DNA of 64,000 bases from Apis mellifera. Taxonomy: Eukaryota; Arthropoda; Insecta; Hymenoptera; Apidae. This document shows, piece by piece, positions 12,014-23,009 of this stretch. Positions within the stretch are counted from its first letter, which is position 1. Each line of letters begins with the position of its first letter. The notes under the pieces are model-generated. The model was not told the DNA's origin and did not search any database. It was given only the letters and a program-made list of their open reading frames with translations. The position numbers and the translations under genes were made by a program. The DNA is taken from assembly GCF_003254395.2 (NCBI RefSeq), contig NC_037640.1, forward strand, positions 4,756,289 to 4,820,288, given 5' to 3'.

Positions 12014-12337
12014 ATGAATCACGTGCTTTCCGGGCTGCGTGTCCGCACGCATATCGAGCTACGCGTTGACAGAACGGGTCTCCGTGACTCATACCCAGAT
12101 CCTGAATCTTTCTTTCTGTTCCAGCTGCAATTTGCACAAACGATCCGAGACAATGTTTGCCTACCGTTCTTTTCTTCCATTCCTATCGTTCGAAACAATA
12201 ATCATTCTTCTAACGATTTACGACAAAGTTTTACTAGAAGAAAAGGATTTACTAGAGAATCAAACTATTTTCAAATTGTTTCTGAAGATTTGAAAGGTTT
12301 CAAGCAGGTTTTAAACAGAAGTTTCAACAATCGATAA
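12014..12337 (+). CDS. Unrecognised 107-aa ATG-initiated open frame (doubtful gene)
   Basis: The frame opens at the ATG at 12014 and closes at TAA, 107 codons. It is not low-complexity: the N-terminal 50 residues are basic and mixed, and the C-terminal half is rich in Asn, Ser, Phe and Arg. No signal peptide, membrane segment or family motif is recognisable. An offset plus frame of 84 codons (12039-12293) overlaps it, and the GC-richer part ends near 12140, so the second half is ordinary AT-rich sequence that happens to stay open. The upstream block 11860-12010 is complex and could be regulatory or exonic. Confidence 0.1.
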   Translation: MNHVLSGLRVRTHIELRVDRTGLRDSYPDPESFFLFQLQFAQTIRDNVCLPFFSSIPIVRNNNHSSNDLRQSFTRRKGFTRESNYFQIVSEDLKGFKQVLNRSFNNR

Positions 12338-14396
12338 TACATTCCATATAAAGTTGAATTTGCAGGAAAAAGTTAGGTTAAGTTAATGGGATAATATTTG
12401 ACGTATTAAAAGCACTGTTGATTGATTAATATGTTATGTAAAATATATTTACAAAAATTTTCCCAATAATTATTTTGAAAAATCTAAATTTCTTCGAATA
12501 TTAATTAAAATATTAAAAATTAATATAAAAGAAAATATTTCTTACTTACTAATAATCGATGTCTTTATTTTGCAGGTTATTTATTACAGCAACAATTATC
12601 CTTTATTCAATATAAACTTTTCTTTTTACGTAATTAATAAATAAAACATGTTACACACTTTTTGTTATAAACACGATGTAACAAAAAAACGTTTTTATTA
12701 TGAACATAAAAATCACGAGAAGATCAATTTACCAACAAAGTAAAAACTATATCATAATCTTTTCTTATATATTAAAAAGACAAATATCAATTGATTAAAT
12801 TTTTTAATAATAATTAACACACTAATTAATAAACGGAATTAATAAATTCGAGTATTAATTAAAAAATCACGGACACGAAGAGACTTGAAGTACGAAACTA
12901 TCGAAAGAAGCTCGAAGTACGAAAGTATCGAAAAAATCGATTTCTCGATAATCTATCGAAACGTATCAAGAATCGAAGGATTGGTCGACTCGCTTGACAG
13001 CAATGTCCGTGAATCAATCAGTCACGTAGTTTGAGAAAAGTTCAAAAAAGATTGTCAATTGATAATCTTTACGTACGTGTGCTTATCAATAACATCTGTA
13101 CTTTTTAAACGATAAATAGTAAGTGGTTATAAGTATATGACGCATCGAATAGTTTGATATTTTTTTTTTTATTTCCTACCTTCACTCTTCCCACATTTCA
13201 TCTCTATTATCAATAAAATCAATATGATCGGAAAATAAATATATCGACGTATGAAATATTTGAACGTAAAACATGCTCAGTTTTCAATATCTTAAAGAAA
13301 TTTTGTAAAATTAATCAATAAATATTATCGATTTGTCGAAATTTAGTTAATAAAATTATTTGTTGTTAATTCAAATTTACGCAAAAAAATTATTTTCTAA
13401 TTAAATTTATAATATTATTCAACATAATTTTGTATCAACTTAAAATTAATATTTTAGATATTAATATTTAATTTTGTTCATAAATATCGTTTTATGAATA
13501 TTTTTTTTCATCTAAAAATAATTTCTAGATTAAAATTATGCCAAATTTTTTATGAATAACATTCGTTTTCCATAAATATATAAATCTTGATTTAAATATA
13601 CAATTCTTTTTAAAAGTTCAATATATAATACATTCAAAATTTTGTAATGGAATATATATTTCTTTTATAGATTTTTGACGATCATTTTTTTGATCGATCT
13701 TTAAGTAATCTGGCACAAGATAGACCTTGGCAATGATAAACCTTGTTGGATGTTATCTTTACTTGGAATCAAGCTGAGAAAACGCAGATAATCCAGAGTC
13801 TCGAGTATATATTGAGATTTCAAAATAATTTCGATGACATAATTTTAATCCCGAGTTTTATATTCGAACGAACGAAAAATTTTAAATAAAATAAACGAAG
13901 CTTTAAAATTAAAACTGTATAAATTATAAATTGTCTGATTATTTCATTTTAATCATAAAATATCGAAAGAAAAAAAGTTAACCTATAAATCGTAACTTCT
14001 CAATTCATTATTATCAATCAATAAATTTTTATGCAACAAGCCTTTGACACATTTTTGCTATTCAATACAATGTATTGTTAACTCTTAAAATCTGTTATCA
14101 AAAAAAATAATATTCTCATAGAGTGAAATATCACTAATGTACAACCTTTAGGCGTACATACATAAAAATCAATCCTAAAGATTTTCTTCGATCTTTCGAA
14201 AGAAGTTTCTAGAGTCACGAGATTTCTATTAAAACTTCGTAATCTCCAAAATTACAGAGGTGGCAACCCTGACGTAGACATATAATATGTGTTCATGCAT
14301 CATATAAACATACGTATTTATACATTCGAAGCATGGATCATCATATAGTTCGATAAATTGCGTTAAAATGTTAAAGCAAAACGAAATAAGAATATT
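12338..14396. other. AT-rich non-coding
   Basis: Very AT-rich, dominated by AATT/TTAA words. A short direct repeat of about 27 bp, with core GAAGTACGAAA(C/G)TATCGAAA, occurs twice at 12886-12940. No exon, RNA gene or transposon end is visible. Confidence 0.6.
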
Positions 14397-14402
14397 ACTC
14401 AC

Positions 14403-14620
14403 CCATTGTGTCGTCGATCGTCCAACGAAGCTAACCTTTCCGAGGCTGTACAGGTCAGAATCTCCGACGCCTCATACGCGCGATCGTTCTCTGTTTGCCA
14501 ATCGAGTCAGCGGATTGATCGATAGTCGCAGTTACTCGAACGGAATCGATTCGCGTCTCTGCAACCAAAACAATGGCCGCGTCTCTCTCTCTCGACTTTA
14601 CGATTATACTTCGCTCGCGT
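14403..14620 (-). other. Possible minus-strand first exon/promoter ending in a GTGAGT donor
   Basis: A CpG-rich block between AT-rich flanks. Read on the minus strand it ends ACACAATGG followed directly by GTGAGTAAT, a strong splice donor consensus; the donor lies at 14402-14397. The ATG at 14406-14404 sits four bases before the splice site, so this could be a largely untranslated first exon whose start codon is split from the rest of the frame. This is inference from consensus only. Confidence 0.2.
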
Positions 14621-15400
14621 TGAAACATAAAAATAAATAAAATGATTCACGCCGTACTTTTACTTTTGTGTTTATGAAACGATAATTTGGATGAATAAAG
14701 AAGAAAAATCATGGTGAAATTGTGATATATATATAGTGCATAGAAGAAGGAAGAGGAAGATAAGTGAAACACTTTCTTGCATCGAATATATTCATTTCGC
14801 GATTAAATTTAAAAATGAATATCCTTGGAGTTTTTTTACATATTTATAAAAAGAAAAATTGAATAATGAAAGAGGGGGAAAGAGCAAAAAAGTGAACTAA
14901 CACTTATATTAAGTATAATCACTCGAAGACGTAGAAATAGATAAAAATTACTACTTTATAGAAACATTCAGACAGATAAAATTTAAAAGCTACGATAAAA
15001 CGATAGGATGATAATATACGATAGTACAGTGAGAAAAAGAAGAAGGAAATAAACGAAGAAACGTTCACTTATGCCGATATCATACTGTATTCACGTTTAA
15101 AAGTATAAATAAATAAAAATATCGACGATGAATTTATTCATGCGTGTAAAAGAATTTAATCCAGATTCCGAATAAAGAAGGAAAAATCGATAACGATAGG
15201 ACAATAAACCACGGTTAAAAACATATATCAACCAGTATAATTCAAACAATCTCCCGTTCACCTCCGTTCACTCACTGTTCGAAAAATATAATATAAAAAA
15301 AGAAAATATAAAAAAGAAATATATACTTACGTGTTTTACGGAAAGTAAGAAATCGTTTGATTGAACGATGACGTAGAGGGAGGGAAGAGGGGACGAAGTG
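14621..15400. other. AT-rich spacer between two GC-richer blocks
   Basis: Unique AT-rich DNA. A minus-strand donor match (CAC then GTAAGTATAT) lies at about 15335-15325 at the edge of the next GC-rich block; the minus frame upstream of it is open back to 15561 but starts without ATG. Confidence 0.4.
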
Positions 15401-15445
15401 GAGGAATACCGGCTATAAGAGGGCCGTCGATTGTATTTCACCGTT

Positions 15446-15553
15446 ATGTCAGACGCGAGAGAGCGAGGAGGAACATTCCTGGACCGTGTCCAGAACCGAT
15501 CTGAATTCCTCGCCGAGGAAATTCCAACGAGGTTGTCATTCGATGATCTCAAG
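15446..15553 (+). CDS. Candidate 36-codon start exon ending in AAG/GTGAGC
   Basis: The frame opens at ATG 15446, with an in-frame TAA ten codons upstream and G at -3, and stays open for exactly 36 codons to a strong splice donor (CTCAAG then GTGAGC at 15554), phase 0. The peptide begins MSDARERGGTFLDRVQ, is highly charged and looks globular or linker-like rather than low-complexity; no family is recognised. TATAAGA at 15414-15420 lies about 25 bp before a CA-type initiator-like TTTCACC, which would give a very short leader. Against it, the opposite strand of the same GC-rich block also has a long open frame with its own GTAAGT donor, so strand and reality are unproven. Confidence 0.25.
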
Positions 15554-17016
15554 GTGAGCACGGTGTGATCGGCTATGCGCCGCGTATGAATGAAAACTGT
15601 GGGCTCGACCTCCGTATGGAACCACCCTTTGCTCGTGCTCCAGTTAACGATCGGTGGGACGGGTCGATTCTTTTATTTCACGTATGGAAGGGTCGACCCT
15701 CTTTCTCTCGGCTTTGACGCAACGGATATCTTTGAACTGGATTTCTTGAACGATTTTTTACCTCGCTGGTTGACTAAACACTTTCAAAGGATAAGATATG
15801 GAGATAGATAGATGATGGTTTGAGAGCAAAGGATGGAGGATTGGGAGAAGTTTGTAAATGATTTGTAAGTAATTTTTATAATATTGGATTATTTCAATTA
15901 ATCGTTTAGAAGATCCTATTGTTATTAATTGATTTGTGCTTCAATTACAGATTTCCTTTATTGAAATTTTTATGCATGAATGAAACAAGATAATTCTATG
16001 CAAATAATGGATTATGCGTTTAAGAGTAAAGGAAGGATGATTTTGAGATATTGGCAATAATATTAATTTGGTTTTGATTAATTTTAAGTATCATTGTGAG
16101 ATTTTTATGTGTAGAAAAAAGAAATTGTATGAAAATAGGAAAGCAGAAGATATTATGTTAGCAAAGAATGAAATTGAATAATATATATTTGTTATGAATG
16201 TATGAATGGAAGATAATGCTTCTAGATATCCAAATTTTTTGAATTCGTTGAAATTCATTGAACATAAAGCTCTACTTTTCTATTTTCATTTATTAAAAAA
16301 AAAAAAAAGTCACTCAAGTCAAGAGATTAATGAAGTACTTGGAATTTAGATAAAGCCAGATATATAGAAGTATATATATATATAGAAGAATAAAAAAATA
16401 TTGATCCTATCTTCAATATTTATTTGATAATCAAAGATAGAATCTCTGTATATATTAAACAAAATGTGTTTCATACACATAATGAAAAGAACCTTGATAC
16501 TTGTATTTTCAATCATAACTTGAATTATTACACCTCTGGACATTTCTGGAAATTATAAAAGTTAAGTAATCATTATTAGAAGATAAATTTTAATTTTTAT
16601 ACAATGAAGTAATGCAAGAAAGTAATACAATGATACTAACTGTTACAGAAAATGGAGGGTTTTTTAAACTTTAGATAAATATAAATGATGAAGGAATGAT
16701 ATCCAGAAGAAAAGTTCTAGAAGAAATTTATTATTTATTTAGAACAAATCAGGTATTGATCATCAAACAGGTTATTAATATTAACATCCATATATTATAA
16801 ATAATGTATCGAATCTGTTCCATTGAAAGTCGAATCCAGTATGTCGGTCATCGATAAAATCGAATAAAATTCATCGTATTCCTCTGCGAAACCTTGTTAA
16901 ACATCTCATGACTACACACCTATATATGTGAATCTCATACAAAGTACTCCGTACGGATTAAGACAACATATGCCTTCAATATCTATGGTACGTTATCGAA
17001 TATTTTCTTGAATCCT
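15554..17016. other. Non-coding
   Basis: GC-richer to about 15800, then AT-rich with A runs and a short (AT)n near 16372-16384. No further exon of the 15446 candidate is recognisable. Confidence 0.5.
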
Positions 17017-17650
17017 GAACCAGTATCTTCCTTGGTAATCCTACAACAAAATTTAATTTAAATTAATTTTAAAATATGTCACTTGAATGTTCACTCTATA
17101 GAGATACTTTCCATATCTATATTTTGCACATTTATAAATAGAATTAAATACTCTAAAATTATGTAGAACATGGTCTCAAATTTTAATAGATTATTGTTTC
17201 TTTCCAAAAAAAGAAAGAAGAAATGAACCAGTATCTTCCTTGGTAATCTTATAACAAAATTTAAATTAAATTACTTAATTTTAAAATATGTGAATGTTCA
17301 CTCTATAGAGATACTTTTCATATCTATATTTTGCACATTTATAAATTATAGAATTAAATACTCTAAAATTATGTAGAACATGGTCTCAAATTTTAATAGA
17401 TTATTGTTTCTTTCCAAAAAAAGAAAGAAGAAATGAACCAGTATCTTCCTTGGTAATTCTATAACAAAATTTAAATTAAATTACTTAATTTTAAAATATG
17501 TCACTTGAATGTTCACTCAATAGAGATACTTTCCATATCTATATTTTGCACATTTATAAATTATAGAATTAAATACTCTAAAATTATGTAGAACATGGTC
17601 TCAATTTTTAATAGATTACTCTTCCTTTCCAAAAAAAAGAAAGAAGAAAT
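17017..17650. repeat. Tandem array, about 209 bp unit, 3 highly similar copies
   Basis: Units begin GAACCAGTATCTTCCTTGG at 17017, 17225 and 17435 (periods 208 and 210 bp) and end in CCAAAAAAAGAAAGAAGAAAT. Differences are a few substitutions and small indels, so the array is young. Each unit contains TCTATAGAGATAC, a short palindrome (mutated in the third copy). No coding frame. Confidence 0.95.
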
Positions 17651-18573
17651 TATCTCTATCTAACAATTAAATAAAATAGAATTCTTCTCTGATTTAAATT
17701 TTGGTAATTCACCCTTAATTAAAAAATTCGTCGATTTCAAAGATTAATTACAAAGGAGATTGTTCAAATACCATTGAAATGGAAAACGAAAATCCGTAGT
17801 ATTTACTTTCTCCTGGCATTCTGGTTCGAGCGCCATTTATTTACACATTGGCGATAGTATTTCTAAGAATAGTGTAAATACATCGGTGGAGGTATATTAT
17901 CACACGAGTACCAAGGTGATTCTGTTTTTCATGTAATTACAACCAAGAGACAATTCGTGTTTCATTCTTATCGTTCCGTGTTTCAAGCTAGTCATTTCAA
18001 CCGACCTTTCAGGTTGGACAATTTTACAGTGCAACGTCGTTGCTAATATAATGTCAAAAGATAATGTAATAAAATAAAAAATTGAGGTAGAAATATTTTT
18101 AATGCTCGTTTCCATGTACGAATGAAGTTACTCCTATTTGTTGAATTTAACAATTTTTTAAAATTAGAAGGTAAATGTTTAATAAAATTCAATCTGGATT
18201 GAAGAAGAGGGATAAATGATTGGATAAGTTGAATATAAACTGTATAACAATCATCCTCAGGGACTTATTTTGGAAAAATGAGTTATAATGTGGAATTGAA
18301 TTAATAAATTTTCAGATTGATTGCTTATTCTACTAGCTTACTCCAAATAAAATTGAAAAACACTCACGTAAGAATTTTCTAATCTCTGTATCTGTAAAAT
18401 ATCGGAAAGAAAGAAGATTAAAAATCTATAAAATAATACAAATATATAAGAAGTAAGTATATAACAAGTGAATAAAGGTATTATCTACTTCTTGATACAA
18501 TCTTGTCGTATCTATTTCATTCCATTTATCTATATATACAATATTTCTATCGAACAGGTTTCTTTCGTCGATT
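17651..18573. other. AT-rich non-coding
   Basis: Unique AT-rich sequence with a modestly complex part at 17760-18020. Nothing gene-like is visible. Confidence 0.5.
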
Positions 18574-19311
18574 CTAAGAAAATAGATAAAGAAATGAGAA
18601 AAAGGAAGAAGAGGAAGCAAGAAAAAAAAACGAAAGCATTTTGCGTCCTCGTGATTTACGAAGCCGAAAGTAGACCGGCTCGCAATCGGGCTCGCTCGTT
18701 TGAGGAAAGCGACCGGTAATTCGAACGAGCGATGTATTTCCTCGCGTGTAATTTTTCCTCGCGGCCGAAGGAAACCGGTCTTCTTTATCATCGTGACGAT
18801 AAGTCCCTGCTTGCGCAACGATTATGCGCCAGAGAGACCGTGCTTCGTATGCAAAAAGCGTCCCCGTTCTCTTTCTTCTTCCTCTTTTTTTTTTTTTTTT
18901 TATTACGAATACGAGAGAGATTCTTCTTCTCTTTCTCGCTAATAAAGTGAAGAAACTGACGATGGAATGTAAGCGATATCGGTTTGAATATATTATGAAT
19001 AAATTTTTGGACGAAATTGAAATAATTGAATGATGAAATAATTTTGAATAATTTTTTTTTTTTGATGCTGGACTGTGAGTTGAAGGGGAGAGGGGATAAA
19101 AAATCGAGAGGGAGATAGTAGTTGATAAGAAGCGGCGTGAAAGTGATTCTGACAAGAGTGGTCGAGAGGCTGGACCATTCGAGAAGAGGGGAGTACTGAA
19201 TCTGGATTGGTTGTGGTCCAAAGGCCAATAGGAGATCGAGGGATCACGCTTGCGCAGCATCCGGAAATCTCTTCTAATAGCATTCATCTCTGCAACAATT
19301 GAATAATTCAT
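18574..19311 (-). CDS. Unrecognised 245-aa ATG-initiated open frame, longest in the window (doubtful)
   Basis: The minus frame starts at ATG 19311 and stays open for 245 codons. Residues 1-85 are mixed and plausible (start MNYSIVAEMNAIRRD, then a Ser/Pro/Arg-rich part). Residues 85-160 include a Lys run and Lys/Arg block encoded by the T tracts at 18890-18903 and 19050-19061, and the C-terminus is a Phe/Ser run from an A/G-rich tract. No domain, signal peptide or homology is recognised. Overlapping minus frames of 146 and 130 codons and plus frames of about 80 codons are also open. At this composition a 245-codon frame is unlikely by chance alone, but pyrimidine bias lowers stop density here. 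The N-terminal DNA also looks like a promoter (CCAAT pair), which argues against coding. Confidence 0.12.
   Translation of the reverse strand: MNYSIVAEMNAIRRDFRMLRKRDPSISYWPLDHNQSRFSTPLFSNGPASRPLLSESLSRRFLSTTISLSIFYPLSPSTHSPASKKKNYSKLFHHSIISISSKNLFIIYSNRYRLHSIVSFFTLLARKRRRISLVFVIKKKKKRGRRKRTGTLFAYEARSLWRIIVAQAGTYRHDDKEDRFPSAARKNYTRGNTSLVRITGRFPQTSEPDCEPVYFRLRKSRGRKMLSFFFLASSSSFFSFLYLFS
19206..19229. promoter_or_regulatory. Facing CCAAT boxes with a Runx-type core
   Basis: ATTGG (19206-19210, inverted CCAAT) and CCAAT (19225-19229) face each other 15 bp apart, with TGTGGT, the Runx core, at 19211-19216. Paired CCAAT boxes are typical of NF-Y-type promoters. The assignment is motif-based only. 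Confidence 0.3.
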
Positions 19312-19779
19312 AGCGAGATTAAGTAAAACGTGAATCGTAAGTGATCCAAAAATAACTTTGCTATCAAGGAATTTACATCAATTTCCACTGATTGATATTT
19401 TTATTTTAATCGTAACATATATTTTTAATAATAAAAAAAAAAAAAGAGTAATTAAAATCTCCTCCTCAAACCTCTAAAAAATAAATATCTTTTCTAACTC
19501 TAAAAAGATACTTATTTTTCTACCTCCAATCACCAAAAATGTTCCTTCGAACATTTTCTCCAAAGAGAAGATAACTAAATACAAGAGAACAATAAAAAAT
19601 AATTGCACGAAAAAGAAAAAGATAAAAACTCCAAAATTCTTTTCAATTTTTCTTCTCGATTCCTCTTCTCGATTCGCGAGCATTGCATCTTTCCTCTCGA
19701 GGAAAAGAGCAAGAATAGAAGAAGAAGAAGAAGAAGGGCGGAAGAAAAAAAAAGGGTCATCCAGGGAAGGGAGAAACCG
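19312..19779. other. Non-coding with purine-rich tracts
   Basis: AT-rich, then an A/G-rich tract at 19600-19780 including (GAA)n at about 19717-19735. Open frames here reflect the purine bias. Confidence 0.5.
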
Positions 19780-20290
19780 GGCGAGGAAGAAAGGTTGACC
19801 CGGGCAAGATCGAAGGGTCATATACCTGCACGAGCCCAACTCGTCGTCCACTACCTGTTCGGCGCGAAGAGCGTGCGTGTGGAAAACCTGATTCCATCCC
19901 CCTCCCTGTCGGGGGACTCGATGATCCGGCGCAGGTCAGAAGGGACCGCGAAGGGTGAAACGTTGCGCAGGTACACGCAGGACCCTTTTCCACGAGGATC
20001 CTATAATCTAAATGTGCCCTTGTTTCGCGCTGCAACCCTTTCCCTTCGGACCTCTAGAGAAATCTATCTAAAAAAAAAAATGTGCGTCATCCTTGAAACG
20101 CTCCGCTTCGGATTGGAGGATTCCACGTGGTGGAAAGGAAGAGGTGCGGAAGGCAGACATTTGGAAACGGTTCCCTGGAAGGAAGGGAGGGAGGGAGGGA
20201 GAGAGGGAGGAGATGGGCAGTGGAGAACCGTTGACCGTTTTTGGGGAGGAAAAGAGGGAAGAGAAAACGATCGGTTTTTGGATCAATGAT
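19780..20290. other. GC-rich island with open frames on both strands; no gene recognised
   Basis: The plus strand has a frame open from 19603 to 20289 (228 codons, TTG start), of which about 75 codons (19830-20055) are free of simple repeats; the minus strand is open from 20035 to 19757. Splice-donor-like CGCAG/GTACAC (near 19969) and a minus-strand GTGCAG/GTATAT (near 19829) are present. With both strands open and no recognisable domain, a CpG-rich regulatory island is as likely as an exon. Confidence 0.3.
20185..20199 (+). other. G-quadruplex motif with 1-nt loops
   Basis: Four GGG runs (20185-20187, 20189-20191, 20193-20195, 20197-20199) are separated by single A loops, with a fifth GGG at 20205-20207. 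One-nucleotide loops favour a stable parallel quadruplex. It lies within a GGGA tetranucleotide repeat. Confidence 0.65.
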
Positions 20291-21402
20291 CACTCGTTGC
20301 AAGAATCGATCTCTCGTCGATTATATTTGGAAAGGGGTAATGGAAATTAGATGAAAGTTACTTGTGATTAATGTGATTAATATGTATCTTGTGTATTCTG
20401 ATTTTCTTTGGAAATATTGGAAAATTTTGCTCTTTTGGAAATTTTGATTGCTATCGATCGATTTGAGAGATTGAAGGATTTTATGAAGATTACACGAAAT
20501 AAAGAGGGAGATTTTTCTTATAAAAGAAATTTTAAGAAAATAATCACCAAGTAATTGTTTCCTTTCTCGAGAGTCGTGTCGGAATAGAATTGAAGATTAA
20601 GAAAAAAAGAATTGTACACCGATGATGAAGTACTTCTGTCTGAAGTTTTAGAAAAGAAAAGGAAAACATGATAATGAAAAACTATGATTGACACAGTAAA
20701 AAAAAAAAAAAAAGGAAAAAAAAGAAGAACGAAAAGACTCTGTCAAAGCGAGGTTTGTTGCAAAATCGGCATTAGTCACGTTGTAGTAAATAAATAAAGA
20801 TAAAAAGTAACGGTTGCAAGAACGATGGACGTGGTATAACTTGCTCCAATAAAAATCTATCGATCCTCCTTTTTCGAAAGATTACGCGTTTTTTATGAAA
20901 TCTTTATGTCCTGCAACAATTATTATGTTCAACATTTTTACGCGTTACCGTGTACGTTAATCTTTTCATTCTTTCCTTTTTTTTTTTTTTTTTTTTTTTT
21001 ACGAACAATCTCGTCGCGATTTCGTTTCGCCTTCGGGACGTGGCATCACGATCACGAATTTATATCAATCGAGTTCTCGAGAATCAACGGATTCTTAACA
21101 TCTTCTACAGCTGAAAGAGCGATTTTTTTTTTTTTTTTTTTTTTGTCAAGTATATCTATTGAATAATGTAAAGAATACGATGACGTATAACCTTCCGATA
21201 AGAGGCGATAAACTGACGTGTCTGGTTAAATTTCAAGGCTTTGGCCGGGACACGTATAAACTCTCGGAGAAAAATTCGCTCGACATTCCCCGATTTATCA
21301 CATTTGCCAGTACCTGGCCATGGATATCCACAAATCGAACGAGTGCTGCAATTTCAAATTCTTCAAAGAATTTCTGTTGAATTTTTTGACTTTACAAACG
21401 TT
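20291..21402. other. Non-coding with two long poly-T tracts
   Basis: AT-rich to 20990. T24 at 20977-21000 and T22 at 21123-21144 bracket about 120 bp of CpG-rich unique sequence. An A run lies at 20699-20713. No exon is visible; a GC-moderate block at 21180-21340 is featureless. Confidence 0.55.
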
Positions 21403-21952
21403 CAAATTCAACATCTCTTCCTTTTTCTTTTTTTTTTTAAATATTTTTCAGATTCTTCGAACATTCACTCTTCTTTCAAATTGGAGAAGAAGAAAAAAGA
21501 AGATATCATCTTCGAAAATTCTAGAACAAAATTTCCAACGATCTCTTTCCCATCACGATTTCAACCTCGTGTCCGTTGACTTTCAAATTCAACATCTCTT
21601 CGATTCCTTCCTTTTTCTTCTTTTTTAAAATATTTTTCAGATTCTTCGAACGTTCACTTCTCTTTCAAATTGGAGAAGAAGAAAAAAGAAGATCATCTTC
21701 GAAAATTCTAGAACAAAATTTTCAACGATCTTTTTCCCATCACGATTTCAACCTCGTGTCCGTTGACTTTCAAATTCAACATCTCTTCGATTCCTTCCTT
21801 TTTCTTCTTTTTTTAAATATTTTTCTTCGAAGATTCACTCCTCTTTCAAATTGGAGAAGAAGAAAAAAGAAGATATCATCTTCGAAAATTCTAGAACAAA
21901 ATTTCCAACGATCTCTTTCCCGCCACGGTTTCAATCCTCGTGTCCGTTGCTC
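21403..21952. repeat. Tandem array, about 183 bp unit, 3 copies
   Basis: Units begin CAAATTCAACATCTCTTC at 21403, 21584 and 21771 (periods 181 and 187 bp) and end CCTCGTGTCCGTTG. Every unit carries the palindrome GAAGAT(ATC)ATCTTC followed by GAAAATTCTAGAAC. The Phe-rich open frames crossing it are repeat by-products. The word TGTCCGTTGCTCCA recurs once more at about 22073, just outside the array. Confidence 0.93.
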
Positions 21953-23009
21953 CACATGAAATTAGACCACCGAGCACCCCCCATAAAAAACCCAACGGTC
22001 AGTTATCCAACGATCGTTCGTCCAAAATATCAAACCGACCCACCATCGTCCAGTCTCGAGGTGGGGATGAATGTCCGTTGCTCCAGTTAACGAAATGGCT
22101 CTAGTTTTAAATAAAGAAAAAAAGAAAAAGAAAAAGAGAGAGAGAGAGAAAGAGAAAAAAAATGAAAGACAAATTGTCAACCCTTTTTTGGGACTGGAGC
22201 CTTTGAAACATATATTTCTTAAGATATGTTTGAATTAATGGTCACATCAAATTTGTTTATTATTTTTTTATTTTTCAAGATCAAAATGCTCGAGATATAT
22301 CATATTTTGTCATTTAAAAAATGGATCCCAGAGGTAAAATCATTGGAATATATTCTTTTTGTAATAAATGTTAATTAACTCAACAAAGCTACATCGATTA
22401 GGGGGAACATTATATAAATAGTTGTTATCTAAAATTATTAACTTGGGACTATATTTACACTCAAACTTGTTTGTGTCTTTTTTTCCTTTTTTTCCTCGTA
22501 TTTAGCGCACATTCTTTTTTTTTTTTTTTTATCTAGATACATATATATATTCATTTCGAATATAAAAATAACGTTTTCGAATGATTTACATCTTCATTAC
22601 AATGCTGAGGTGTACGAAAAAAAAATTTAAATATAAAAAAAGAAAAAAAATCTATAGAACACGCGAAATGAATATGCGAAAAGATAGAAGAATGCAAATG
22701 ATTCGTACAAAATATCCATACAACAAATTGCGTATTGTAATGTTCAAAAAAAAGAAAAAAATGAAACAGATCTTCAAGTTTCAACATTTCCATTCCAATT
22801 TTCATAAAAATAACCATCTAACCATTTGCATAAATGGTCTATCAAATACAACTCCAACTCCATCCTTTCCTCTTCACTCTTATCTTATCCAGAAAACTTT
22901 TCACTCCCAGCAAATCATCCCTCGATTTCCTTCGAAAGAAATCAAGTATTAATTTAATAATAATAAAAAAAGAAAAAGGAAAAAGGAAAATAATAAATTA
23001 ATTTTAACA
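21953..23009. other. Non-coding with simple tracts
   Basis: C-rich block at 21960-22060, (GA)n at 22135-22150, T run at 22511-22530, A/G tracts around 22618-22650 and 22740-22762. A plus frame at 22581-22952 is Lys-rich from the A runs. No gene is called. Confidence 0.5.

Noticed and set aside
14264..14274. GGCAACCCTG near 14266 as a second MITE fragment related to 3141-3150
   Set aside because: Only about 10 bp shared, with no terminal repeat; chance match.
19603..20289. 228-codon plus frame as a gene
   Set aside because: TTG start, both ends made of purine tracts, antisense also open; kept only as an island note.
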